A model generated the notes under the pieces. It was not told the DNA's origin and searched no databases. It saw nothing but the letters and a program-made list of their open reading frames with translations. A stretch of 64,000 bases of DNA from Pachypanchax playfairii. Its lineage: Eukaryota > Chordata > Actinopteri > Cyprinodontiformes > Aplocheilidae. Positions 46,351 through 56,599 of this stretch are shown one piece after another (within the stretch, counting starts at the first letter, position 1; the number at the start of each line of letters is the position of its first letter). The DNA is taken from assembly GCA_006937955.1 (NCBI GenBank), contig SSNP01000152.1, positions 246,538 through 310,537 on the forward strand, given 5' to 3'. The position numbers and the translations under genes were made by a program.

Positions 46351-47099
46351 TCGATTAAACTTGTGTGCTAACATTACACACTCTACTGCAGTTTGTTTTG
46401 AGACTGTGGAACCAGGAAAGTGAGCAAAACCAACTGCTTTGTCTTTGGACATGTTGTGTATTAGGTACTTGGATCAGGAGCACATGCTTCACTGACTCAT
46501 GAGAGTGGACTATTTGTAAAAACACACAATGATCTGTACTTTGCTACAGGGAAGACTGAATGGGAACAAGAGGAGGAGCAGGAAGAGTATTTCACCTCTC
46601 ATCACTGCTTTGTCCTTACCTGAAGAGCTCTAATAAAATTGCCATTAAGTGTACCAAACAGAACTGTTGCTTAAAAAAGAAAAATAAATATGGTTAAGAT
46701 TTGGCCATGAGTGAAGGTACTAATGATGTTAACACAGACTTATGCTAATGTTACTTCTATGGGAGTTATTTTCAGAGGTTTCTGGTTGTTTCTGCAGAAA
46801 CAATATCAGACCTCCTTCTGCACAATGTCTAACAATGTTGCTTCACAAACTCTTGACACATCATGCATAAGAGAACAGACAGTGACCAGGGAAAAGGTTG
46901 TTGGGCATCAGACATTTTTCATTTTGTAACATTAGACACGTCACTTGTACAGAGATACAACTACTTGTATCCTCTGTTAGGTTTTTTCCTTATTCTGTTA
47001 AAAACCCTTTATCATAGAAAATATAAGAAATGCGATCACTCAAGAAGGTTGGATCAATAACCCAGCTGGGGAGAGTGTGTCAATTCCCTTCAGACACCA
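46351..47099. other. noncoding, no feature recognised
   Basis: Short ORFs without domains; nothing else seen. Confidence 0.4.
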
Positions 47100-48226
47100 A
47101 CTCTGACCACTTCCCCCAGCTCAGTCTTTTTATTCTCATTAGACACAGCAATAACAAATAACAGATAACAGTAAATCGTCACTCCCAAGTCAGTGGAGCC
47201 AGTTGTAGCTGTTTAACAGTGACCTTGGATTAGAAACAGGAGGTTCTGGGAAACAGCAGTGGGAAAGAAAGAGCATGTAACTAAAACAATCAGATAGCGA
47301 GGCCTGCATGAGAACCTGCACACATAAGTCACACAGAAGACATCTTTAAAGCATGAGCGTGTATAATTGATGTCGTTGCTTTACCCTATCATCCTCATTC
47401 TTCAATTGATTATACATTTTACTTCAAAAGATGCAAGAAACAAAAATATATAACCCTCCAACGTTTATTATTTGTTTTACTTTGCTTTGCTGCCAAAACA
47501 AATGTTAAATATCAAGAATTTTTAAAATACAGTAAACTGTTTATACAGGACAAAAAGAACGTCATAGGTGGCGACAAAATGTACGACCTCATTTCCACAG
47601 AAGATGGTAAATATGTGAAATATTGATAAAGCAGAACGCAATGATATTAAATCCCATCTTTTATTCCTAATTTAACAAAGAACATTTCAGATGTTTAAAT
47701 TGAGATATTTTACCATTTCATAGAAAATATTAGCTTTCATTTAAAATTGATGGCAGCAGCACATCTCAACAATGTTAGAACAGGGTGATGTTTACTGTTG
47801 TGTAGCATCTCCTCTTCTTTTAACATCTGTCTGTAAACATCTCAGTTTCAACATCTGAAATATTATTTTTTTCTGGTTTGATTTGTTTTTACAAATTTTA
47901 CACTACGTCCCAATATTTCTGGAGTTGGAGTACTACATTTGTCTGGTTTTTTAGTGTCCATTAAATTAAGCTTTAAACAAAGTCCAGAAAAAAAAGTTTT
48001 TAAAGAGGCCATTTCATACAAATTTTAGGACTTTGTGGTTATTTCTTAAGTATTAACCAGTAATATGAAACATTTTATATGTAAAAAATGTCAAGAAACA
48101 CTGATTAACAGACCTTTCAATCTGTCTGTGTTAAAATTCGGGTGGTTCTGGCTCCTTCTGTCAGGCTGTACTCAGATTGGCTAACAAACTAGCCTATGAA
48201 AGCAAGGTATACTGTTTCCTGCCCCA
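47100..48226 (+). repeat. duplicated block, left copy (before the gap)
   Basis: These 1,127 bases recur without any difference that I could see at 48237-49363, right after the N gap. The offset is a constant 1,137 bases. The block ends mid-element at the gap. Confidence 0.93.
48004..48226 (+). mobile_element. TTAA-flanked MITE, copy D (truncated by gap)
   Basis: TTAA at 48000-48003, then the family left end. It is cut by the N gap at the same base where the duplicate copy continues, so it is probably the same locus as 49141-49688. Confidence 0.8.
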
Positions 48227-48236
48227 NNNNNNNNNN
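48227..48236. other. assembly gap (10 N)
   Basis: Ten N characters, a placeholder of fixed size. Confidence 0.99.
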
Positions 48237-49363
48237 ACTCTGACCACTTCCCCCAGCTCAGTCTTTTTATTCTCATTAGACACAGCAATAACAAATAACA
48301 GATAACAGTAAATCGTCACTCCCAAGTCAGTGGAGCCAGTTGTAGCTGTTTAACAGTGACCTTGGATTAGAAACAGGAGGTTCTGGGAAACAGCAGTGGG
48401 AAAGAAAGAGCATGTAACTAAAACAATCAGATAGCGAGGCCTGCATGAGAACCTGCACACATAAGTCACACAGAAGACATCTTTAAAGCATGAGCGTGTA
48501 TAATTGATGTCGTTGCTTTACCCTATCATCCTCATTCTTCAATTGATTATACATTTTACTTCAAAAGATGCAAGAAACAAAAATATATAACCCTCCAACG
48601 TTTATTATTTGTTTTACTTTGCTTTGCTGCCAAAACAAATGTTAAATATCAAGAATTTTTAAAATACAGTAAACTGTTTATACAGGACAAAAAGAACGTC
48701 ATAGGTGGCGACAAAATGTACGACCTCATTTCCACAGAAGATGGTAAATATGTGAAATATTGATAAAGCAGAACGCAATGATATTAAATCCCATCTTTTA
48801 TTCCTAATTTAACAAAGAACATTTCAGATGTTTAAATTGAGATATTTTACCATTTCATAGAAAATATTAGCTTTCATTTAAAATTGATGGCAGCAGCACA
48901 TCTCAACAATGTTAGAACAGGGTGATGTTTACTGTTGTGTAGCATCTCCTCTTCTTTTAACATCTGTCTGTAAACATCTCAGTTTCAACATCTGAAATAT
49001 TATTTTTTTCTGGTTTGATTTGTTTTTACAAATTTTACACTACGTCCCAATATTTCTGGAGTTGGAGTACTACATTTGTCTGGTTTTTTAGTGTCCATTA
49101 AATTAAGCTTTAAACAAAGTCCAGAAAAAAAAGTTTTTAAAGAGGCCATTTCATACAAATTTTAGGACTTTGTGGTTATTTCTTAAGTATTAACCAGTAA
49201 TATGAAACATTTTATATGTAAAAAATGTCAAGAAACACTGATTAACAGACCTTTCAATCTGTCTGTGTTAAAATTCGGGTGGTTCTGGCTCCTTCTGTCA
49301 GGCTGTACTCAGATTGGCTAACAAACTAGCCTATGAAAGCAAGGTATACTGTTTCCTGCCCCA
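48237..49363 (+). repeat. duplicated block, right copy (after the gap)
   Basis: Identical to 47100-48226. After 49363 the sequence continues into the rest of the MITE, showing that the left copy is a contig end. Confidence 0.93.
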
Positions 49364-49688
49364 CTGCGCATGGCAACGTCAGACGTCGTGTCTTCCTGTT
49401 TGCTACGTCTTATGCTACAACTTTTAGCCAGCAGCATGCTAGGCGTGGTTTCAACTGCGGGAGCTGCCGAATACTAACGAACAAAGGAGTTGTGACAAAA
49501 CAGATACAGGCCGTTCGGAGAAATCGGGTGTTATTGCCATCTGTGTAGTTTGAGAGATTAAAACAAATTCAAACTGAAAGAGAAGTTGTTGACCTGTTTT
49601 CACACCCACTGTGAAGGTAAGAACACCTGTGGAGCTAAAATATTCAACAGGAACCTCAGGAAAAACTGTTTTTAGTGGAAGGACCTTG
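49141..49688 (+). mobile_element. TTAA-flanked MITE, copy D (complete)
   Basis: Left TTAA at 49137-49140, right TTAA at 49689-49692 with a degraded terminus (GGACCTTG). The GTGAAG|GTAAGA junction is at about 49612-49620. It is followed 21 bp later by a different TTAA element. Confidence 0.8.
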
Positions 49689-49713
49689 TTAATGATTTTT
49701 TAAAATCCTTTAA

Positions 49714-50331
49714 AGCAGAACTAAGTAACTTTTGCTCTCGCTCTCCTCCTACTGGTCCCCTGTGAAAGCTCACTGTTGTAACGTTCTCCCGCCGCAGAAA
49801 ATATAATAAAACCTGTCTGTGTACTGGCGGGCGAATACTTGACACAGTGTGACCATGATGACATGAAGCTAACTTTACTTACCTCTCCAATAACAATACT
49901 GCCAAGTCCGCATGCGTCTGGCATCCTTCTCTCTCTTTCAGCTCTCGCCATTCCGGGAATGCTCTGCCGATGTTCACCCACGACTGAGCTCTCTCTCGGT
50001 CCCAATCACGTTTCCTTTTTTTCTGCTCGTCGGTCAAAAGTTTTTTCATTCTTTTTGGTTCTGCCATCTTTGCGCTCCTAAGGGTGGCGTTGCTAACAAC
50101 GGCAAGGGCTTCATGCTTGTATTTATGTACGTGAGTGTGAGTGCCGTAAAGCAGGTTTGTTCTTGCGAGATTAGTCGGGTCCGATCCACTGAAAGTTGCA
50201 AGTGCTGCTTTCAGGACACAGACCCCGGAGGGAGGAGAGGGACCCACGAATCACCCCGCCAAGTCCTTGTTTACCACCACAGGGACTCTAGAAAACATTT
50301 ATTGAGGTGAAACAAGTTACTTAGTTCTGCT
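49714..50331 (-). mobile_element. TTAA-flanked element, third family
   Basis: Flanked by TTAA at 49710-49713 and 50332-50335. The ends are AGCAGAACTAAGTAACTT and (right) AAGTTACTTAGTTCTGCT, perfect over 18 bp. On the minus strand 50067-49879 reads KRDWDRERAQSWVNIGRAFP followed by EWRELKEREGCQTHADLAVL, which shares the IG.AFP.WRE core with the element at 37564. The short coding segment, no transposase and TTAA sites point to a non-autonomous Kolobok-like element with a retained domain. Confidence 0.75.
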
Positions 50332-50541
50332 TTAAGGGAAGTTATCAATTTGCATGCTTCTATTAACTCCTTTTCATGCTTGCTCAGGATGGAGGATCGC
50401 TCTGAATGAATACTTCAACCCGATAGGAAATGTTTTTACTAATAGGTTGGTTGCACCCTACGTCACGTTGTTAAGACACCAGCGTTCGAAGTGCAGACGG
50501 AGGGCCGGAAGTGAAGTGACCTGTTCAAATAGCCTGGGAAA

Positions 50542-50766
50542 ATGCCTCTATTTTGTGCAGTTTATGGTTGTTCCAATCGAGGTAACAGAGAGAAGGATGC
50601 TCATTTTTTTAGAGTTCCGAAAGTTGTCGTCCACAAAGGTGAAAAATGCAGAAAACTGACAGAACAACGCCGGAAAAAGTGGATTTTAAATCTTCGCCTT
50701 CAGTCAGGAGGAGCAGAGTCCCCTAACGCCCGCGTTTGCGACCGCCACTTCGTTCTTTGCGAGTGA
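50542..50766 (+). CDS. THAP-type zinc finger protein, first exon only
   Basis: 74 codons starting MPLFCAVYGCSNRG. The THAP finger C2CH ligands are Cys5 and Cys10 (C-x4-C) and the C-x2-H pair in RVCDRHF near residues 66-69. The FFRVPK motif and the Trp of RRKKWILNL occupy the usual positions. THAP domains bind DNA in P-element-type and some Kolobok-type transposases and in host THAP proteins. The frame stops soon after the His-Phe, before the AVPTF-like end, so either a splice site just before the stop is used or the gene is truncated. It is preceded by a CpG-containing segment. No downstream exon was seen before the opposing exon at 50895. Confidence 0.65.
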   Translation: MPLFCAVYGCSNRGNREKDAHFFRVPKVVVHKGEKCRKLTEQRRKKWILNLRLQSGGAESPNARVCDRHFVLCE

Positions 50767-50894
50767 TTCACCTTGAATGACGAATGACCGTTAAGCTAAC
50801 GGCGTTGTAAAGATGTGTTGCATGTTTGACGTTGTAGCCGTTAGTGCTAGCTACTAACATCTTTACACTGAAAATAAATAAATAAAACACTTAC

Positions 50895-51266
50895 CCTTGC
50901 GAAGACCAAACGAAAATCGTCCCGGAGACGTTTTACTCCAAGATTGTGGACCCATCCACTCACAAAAAAGTTGTAGGACTCCAAACTTTTGTAGGCTTTC
51001 ATTTGATGTTTTGTGTAGTATGACGTCTGCAGGACCAGATAATTAGTGATGTCAACTGCCTCGATTGTTGGCAAATCCTTCGGTTCAGATGAAAATTCAC
51101 TCATCTTCATGAGGTATGGGTCCCGTCCAACATATTCTGTGATCAGCTGCGTATACCTCCCTTTTGCTCCCAGGTCTAAATCCGCACAATAGGCACTGAC
51201 AGGTATAGAAACCTCCATTGACAAGCGCCGCATATTTACTTCCTGCCCTCCATCTGTACTGCGCAT
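50895..51266 (-). CDS. N-terminal exon of a SWIM/YqaJ-type protein
   Basis: 124 codons from ATG at 51266 to a strong donor (CAAGG|GTAAGT) at 50895. Segments GRDPYLMKMSEF, ITNYLVLQTSYYTKHQMKAY and KSLESYNFFVSGWV resemble the region that precedes the SWIM zinc finger in animal proteins carrying a C-terminal YqaJ-like (lambda exonuclease family) domain; the AYKSLEAYNYF core is typical. The SWIM and nuclease domains would be in later exons, which are not present before the THAP exon. The donor is intact, so decay is recent or splicing still occurs. Family recognition is from memory. The true start could be one of the internal methionines. Confidence 0.55.
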
Positions 51267-51309
51267 GTCATCCAGGTCACGTGCCTGAAACCCACCTATT
51301 GGTTGATTT

Positions 51310-52260
51310 TTCTGTAAAGTGACTTATGCTTTATAAATAAATAAACTTGAAACTTTTTATCTCCTTAATCAGTTACAAGAAATTTCTTCATGTTTTCAAG
51401 TCACCAGTCTATTCAGTCAGTCAAGCAAATTATTTTCTCAGCCAGGTTGTTTCCATGAATTTTATTCACAACTATCTTTTTTTTTTTTGTTTAGTCCTTG
51501 CTATACAAGAAGTTTAGGATAGATTGAATTAAATTAGTATTTAAATCTTATACAGATTAAGACACTGTACTGGAGGTTGGACCAGAACAAATTCAGCCAT
51601 CATTTGTATCTACAAACTGAAGTGTTGATGTGGGCATCTGATATATCCTGCAGAGCGATGAGGCGGATGGTTATTTCAGTGAGCCTAAGTCCAGATAAGT
51701 GTTTGGAGCCTGAATCAGGGCCAGGGCCTATCAGCTAAAAGAACGTAGGTGGAACCATTTAGTAATGGTCTGATTTAACAACAAAATCTCTCATAATTCC
51801 ATTATGGTACTTTATTACATACATGCTGCTGAACCATTTTAATCCTCCCACACTGTGAACACTGGCCTTTTGTATCCCAGCAGTCTCCAGTGTTCTGATT
51901 TGACATTAAATTCAACCCATTGCTAGTCAAATATGCACATTACAAAATCAATCTATGCTGTTATACATTGATATGTTGTTTCTAATAATCCAAAAGGAAA
52001 ATTATGCCTTTGATTGTCATTCAGAAAAAGCAAAATCATTACAGATTTTATGACATGTTCATGTTGGGTTGATTTAAATAGAAGATATTCAGTGTGTGTT
52101 AGCGCCGTCACTGAGCTGACATCAAAGTGTTCAAATATCATGTACTCACCTCTCCAGAATTGCATCCTGATTTTCAGCCAACCCTGCAGACATGATGTGA
52201 GAGAGCAAAAATCTGCAGAGGAAAAGCCAAGGAATTTCCCCCCAAATCTCAAATAACTGT
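51310..52260. other. noncoding, no feature recognised
   Basis: AT-rich; a T homopolymer at 51477-51489. No supported gene. Confidence 0.4.
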
Positions 52261-52279
52261 AAATATATATATATATATA

Positions 52280-53422
52280 CAGTGGGGCAAAAAAGTATTT
52301 AGTCAGCCACCAATTGTGTAAGTTCTCCCACTTAAAAAGATCAGAGAGGCCTGTAATTTTCATCATAGGTATACCTCAACTATGAGAGACAAAATGAGGG
52401 GAAAAAAATCCAGAAAATCACATTGTCTGATTTTTAAAGAATTTATTTGCAAATTATGGTGGAAAATAAGTATTTGGTCACCTACAAACAAGTAAGATTT
52501 CTGGCTTTCACAGACCTGTAACTTCTTTAAGAGGCTCCTTGGTTCTCCACTCGTTACCTGTATTAATGGCACCTGTGTGAACTCGTTATCAGTATAAAAG
52601 ACACCTGTCCACAACCTCAAACAGTCACGCTCCAAACTCCACTATGGCCAAGACCAAAGAGCTGTCAAAGGACACCAGAAACAAAATTGTAGACCTTCAC
52701 CAGGCTGGGAAGACTGAATCTGCAATAGGTAAGCAGCTTGGTGTGAAGAAATCAACTGTGGGAGCAATTATTAGAAAATGGAAGACATACAAGACCACTG
52801 ATAATCTCCCTCGATCTGGGGCTCCACGCAAGATCTCACCCCGTGGGGTCAAAATGATCACAAGAACGGTGAGCAAAAATCCCAGAACCACACGGAAGGA
52901 CCTAGTGAATGACCTGCAGAGAGCTGGGACCAAAGTAACAAAGGCTACCATCAGTAACACACTACGCCGCTAGGGACTCAAATCCTGCAGTGCCAGACGT
53001 GTCCCCCTGCTGAAGCCAGGACACGTCCAGGGCCGTCTGCGGTTTGCTAGAGAGCATTTGGATGATCCAGAAGAGGATTGGGAGAACATCATATGGTCAG
53101 ATGAAACCAAAATAGAACTTTTTGGTAGAAACTCAACTTGTCGTGTTTGGAGGGGAAAGAATGCTGAGTTGGATCCAAAGAACACCATACCTACTGTAAA
53201 GCATGGGGGTGGAAACATCATGCTTTGGGGCTGTTTTTCTGCAAGGGGACCAGGACGACTGATCCGTGTAAAGGAAAGAATGAATGGGGCCATGTATCGT
53301 AAGATTTTGAGTGAAAACCTCCTTCCATCAGCAAGGGCATTGAAAATGAGACGTGACTGGGTCTTTTTAAGTGGGAGAACTTACACAATTGGTGGCTGAC
53401 TAAATACTTTTTTGCCCCACTG
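52280..53422 (+). mobile_element. Tc1-like transposon, internally deleted, in a (TA)n tract
   Basis: The left end CAGTGGGGCAAAAAAGTATT and right end AATACTTTTTTGCCCCACTG are exact inverse copies. TA tracts flank both sides (52264-52279 and 53423-53447), so the insertion was into a TA microsatellite. The left terminal region continues as an inverted repeat with the right end through GGTGGCTGAC and AATTGTGTAAGTTC. The 3' third of the transposase gene is missing. Confidence 0.92.
52644..53385 (+). pseudogene. Tc1-like transposase, stop codon and C-terminal deletion
   Basis: The first 109 codons (52644-52973) form the paired-like DNA-binding region: KELSKDTRNKIVDLHQAG, GKQLGVKKSTVGAIIRKW and the GAPRKISPRG linker. 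A TAG at 52971 interrupts the frame, which continues as LKPGHVQGRLRFAREHLDDP and ENIIWSDETKIELFG, holding the first catalytic Asp. The frame then reaches HGGGNIMLWGCFSARGPG and RALKMRRDWVF and jumps directly into the 3' inverted repeat. The second Asp (in the QHDNDPKH-type motif) and the Glu are deleted, so it cannot be active. Confidence 0.9.
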
Positions 53423-53489
53423 TATATATATATATATATATATATATTCAACATAGTTTATTTATATTTATATAATTATTATTATATTT

Positions 53490-54366
53490 ATTCTTAATTT
53501 ATGTCAATAATCTAAAAAATGTTTGCAAAAATGCCATGCCACTCCTGTTTGTGGATGATACCTGTCTTTTATTATCTCATTCTAATGTTGACACATTGAT
53601 AAGAGAAGCAAATGTGGGATTACAAAATATTTCTAAATGGTTGAAAGCACATCAATTGTCTCTTAATATACAAAAACTAACTTAATGATTTTTAGTACAA
53701 ACAACAAAGGAGATTATCCTACAGATGTAGAGGTATCAATTCATGGTTTTAAAATTAGTCAAGCGAATCAAATTCAATTTTTAGGTGTCATTGTCAACCA
53801 AAAGCTAACCTGGAAATATCAACATGTTTGTAGAAAAATAATGAAATCTGTTGGTATATTGAGTAGAGTTCGTACTTTAATTGATACTTCATGTATGAAA
53901 ATATTTTATTATAGTTTAATCTATCCCAGTATTATGTAGTGTAATATAGTTTGGGGTGCAACATGTCAAACATATGTAAATAAGATTTTATTAATACAAA
54001 AGACATTTTTAAGAATTATGAATAATTCAAATAGATTTGCATCATCTGTTCCTCTTTTCATAACATTTTATATTTTGACCATTTAATGTTAACATCTATT
54101 GCATTAATATCTTTATGTATAAGTATGTGAATATGCCAAATGTTATGCCCAGAGTTTTTAACGATAATTTTATGTATTCTTCTGATGTTCATACCTACTC
54201 CACTAGGTGCTGCAAAGATTTTTATCTTCCCTTTTGTAAAACTACAACCAATCTACACTCAGATATAGAGGGCCCTGCCACTGGAATCATTTAGCCCCTG
54301 CTCTAAAGACTAAAAGTACTAAAAAGTCTTTTAAAAGTGAGCTGAAAACAATGTTAATTTGTAAAT
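53490..54366 (+). pseudogene. LINE reverse transcriptase C-terminal fragment (Jockey/CR1-like)
   Basis: The frame reads LIYVNNLKNVC, then LLFVDDTCLLLSH with the intact F-x-D-D active site, SLNIQKTNLMIF, IQFLGVIVNQKLTW, YPSIM and CNIVWGATC; stops and a shift occur near 53683 and 53937. The 3' end near 54290-54366 has SFKSELKTMLI. It is the C-terminal half of a non-LTR RT of the type annotated as mobile element jockey. The upstream part was probably displaced by the adjacent Tc1 insertion or lost by 5' truncation. Confidence 0.72.
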
Positions 54367-54880
54367 AAGTTTATTATGATTCATTGATACATTTAAATGC
54401 TTTAACGTGTTATTGTAAATATTTTTCTTGCTTATTCATTTAATGGTATTTTGGGGAGGTGGTTTTTATAAGACGTATTCTCACTCTTTCCTGCACAGTA
54501 TTTGTATTCTCTTTTTATGGATTTGTAAAGTCATATTTTAAATGTTATATGTGCAAATCAAATCAAATATGATACCAATTAATAACAAGCACTACACAGA
54601 AACAACAAGCCCAGTTAATTTCAACAGGTCCAGATTCAAAACCAATTATATACAAACAGATCAATTTAACTATGAACAGGTTCAGAGAATTATAAAATGT
54701 AAATTATTAGATGTTTCCAAAAACATAAAAAAATAAAATCAAGAGACTGCATTAAATATTCATTTCAACAAAATCAAGATTGCAGTTATTGCCCTCAAGA
54801 GTGGCACAGCCAGGTATTAGGTTTTGGGGCAATCATTAATGTGTGGTTATGCTTGAGTGAGTAATTGAATGGCTTGTGTA
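54367..54880. other. noncoding, no feature recognised
   Basis: AT-rich; nothing supported. Confidence 0.4.
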
Positions 54881-56098
54881 CACTCACCGGCCACTTTATT
54901 AGGTACACCATGCTAGTAACGGGTTGGACCCCCTTTTGCCTTCAGAACTGCCTCAATTCTTCGTGGCATAGATTCAACAAGGTGCTGGAAGCATTCCTCA
55001 GAGAGTTTGGTCCATATTGACATGATGGCATCACACAGTTGGCGCAGATTTGTCGGCTGCACATCCATGATGCGAATCTCCCGTTCCGCCACATCCCAAA
55101 GACGCTCTATTGGATTGAGATCTGGTGACTGTGGAGGCCATTTGAGTACAGTGAACTCATTGTCATGTTCAAGAAACCAGTCCGAGATGATTCCAGCTTT
55201 ATGACATGGTGCATTATCCTGCTGAAAGTAGCCATCAGAAGTTGGGTACATTGTGGTTATAAAGGGATGGACATGGTCAGCAACAATACTCAGGTAGGCT
55301 GTGTTGTTGTAAAGATGCTCAATTGGTACCAAGGGGCCCAAAGAGTGCCAAGAAAATATTCCCCACACCATTACACCACCACCAGCAGCCTGAACCGTTG
55401 ATACAAGGCAGGATGGATCCATGCTTTCATGTTGTTGACGCCAAATTCTGACCCTACCATCCGAATGTCGCAGCAGAAATCGAGACTCATCAGACCAGGC
55501 AACGTTTTTCCAATCTTCTATTGTCCAATTTCGATGAGCTTGTGCAAATTGTAGCCTCAGTTTCCAGTTCTTAGCTGAAAGGAGTGGCACCCGGCGTGAT
55601 CTTCTGCTGCTGTAGCCCATCTGCCTCAAAGTTCGACGTACTGTGCGTTCAGAGATGCTCTTCTGCCTACCTTGGTTGTAACGAGTGGTTATTTGAGTCA
55701 CTGTTGCCTTTCTATCAGCTCGAACCAGTCTGGCCATTCTCCTCTGACCTCTGGCATCAACAAGGCATTTCCGCCCACAGAACTGCCGCTCACTGGATAT
55801 TTTTTCTTTTTCGGACCATTCTCTGTAAACCCTAGAGATGGTTGTGCGTGAAAATCCCAGTAGATCAGCAGTTTCTGAAATACTCAGACCAGCCATTCTG
55901 GCACCAACAACCATGCCACGTTCAAAGTCACTCAAATCACCTTTCTTCCCCATACTGATGCTCGGTTTGAACTGCAGGAGATTGTCTTGACCATGTGTAC
56001 ATGCCTAAATGCACTGAGTTGCCGCCATGTGATTGGCTGATTAGAAATTAAGTGTTAACGAGCAGTTGGACAGGTGTACCTAATAATGGATGACCGTG
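54881..56098 (-). mobile_element. Tc1-like transposon with intact transposase
   Basis: The left end is CACTCACCGGCCACTTTATT after a TA (54879-54880). The right end, which should mirror it, reads GGTGTACCTAATAATGGATGACCGTG and has lost the AGTGGCCGG part and the flanking TA. A second copy starts at 63672 with an intact terminus and the same 5' leader. Only one end is thus recognisable as functional. Confidence 0.88.
54913..55953 (-). CDS. Tc1-like transposase, full-length open frame
   Basis: 346 residues, no stop. N-terminus: two helix-turn-helix units (KGDLSDFERGMVVGARMAG; ETADLLGFSRTTISRVYREW and a second around ISERTVRRTLRQMGYSSRR). The GRKCLVDARGQRRMARL segment between is basic and could act in nuclear import. 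Catalytic DD34E core: Asp in VAWSDESRFLL, Asp in YFQQDNAPCHK, Glu in SPDLNPIERLWD. The C-terminus AVLKAKGGPTRY is that expected for Tc1 transposases, so both ends are complete. The typical length is 340-350. It cuts and pastes DNA at TA. Integrity suggests recent activity of the family; the degraded right terminus makes this copy itself unlikely to move. Confidence 0.93.
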   Translation of the reverse strand: MGKKGDLSDFERGMVVGARMAGLSISETADLLGFSRTTISRVYREWSEKEKISSERQFCGRKCLVDARGQRRMARLVRADRKATVTQITTRYNQGRQKSISERTVRRTLRQMGYSSRRSRRVPLLSAKNWKLRLQFAQAHRNWTIEDWKNVAWSDESRFLLRHSDGRVRIWRQQHESMDPSCLVSTVQAAGGGVMVWGIFSWHSLGPLVPIEHLYNNTAYLSIVADHVHPFITTMYPTSDGYFQQDNAPCHKAGIISDWFLEHDNEFTVLKWPPQSPDLNPIERLWDVAEREIRIMDVQPTNLRQLCDAIMSIWTKLSEECFQHLVESMPRRIEAVLKAKGGPTRY

Positions 56099-56229
56099 GT
56101 TGGTCAGAGTTATTGTAGGCTTGCTGATTTTTTTCGCTCCTTTTTATGAATACACAATGCATTGACTAGTCTCAGTATGGAAGGACCTTTTCACCCAGTA
56201 TAAAAAAAAGTGTTTCTGAACAGGATTGC

Positions 56230-56590
56230 CAACTCCAGCTTTAAGGTTAGTGTGTGTGTGTGTGTGTGTGTGTGGGTTTGTATTTCTGACCTCCTGAGGA
56301 CCAGTTTCCTGACTTTTACTATCTTTCTGGGGTCCGAGGGTTCTTGTGGGGACCAAAGCCTGGTCCCCATGAGGGGGACTCCCCTTTTTAGGGTTAGGGG
56401 TTAGGTTTATAGGTATGGTGTGAATAGAGTTTTAGTTAGTCTTAGGGTTAGTTATAGATCAGTAATGGTTAAGGTTAGGAAAAGGGTTTGGGTTAGGTAT
56501 AAATCTAGTTACTAAAATCAATGGAAGTCAATGGACGGTCCCCATAAGGATAACAAAACACACTTGTGTGTGTGTGTCTGTGTGTGAAGC
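56230..56590. repeat. GT-rich interspersed repeat
   Basis: (GT)n at 56249-56273, then TCCTGAGGACCAG, TGTGGGGACCAAAGCCTGG, several GGTTAGG units, and CGGTCCCCATAAGGATAAC before another GT run. The layout is that of a common fish repeat with a direct GT-rich border. Confidence 0.6.
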
Positions 56591-56599
56591 TGGTCTTAA

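Larger units (their letters stand above)
50441..51300. mobile_element. candidate two-gene transposon, centre deleted (THAP and SWIM/YqaJ exons)
   Basis: The left end AATAGGTTGGTTGCACCC and the right end (reverse strand) AATAGGTGGGTTTCAGGC start an imperfect inverted repeat of about 26 bp that runs into CGTCAC/CGTGAC. Between them, a THAP exon on the plus strand and an N-terminal exon of a SWIM/YqaJ-type protein on the minus strand point inward. The two genes would collide, and neither has its later exons, as expected if the middle of a larger element were lost. No target duplication was established. This is an interpretation; two unrelated gene fragments are an alternative. Confidence 0.4.

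Noticed and set aside
47100..49363. Biological tandem duplication of 1.1 kb
   Set aside because: Identity appears complete and the left copy ends exactly at an N gap in mid-element, so an unmerged contig overlap is far more likely.
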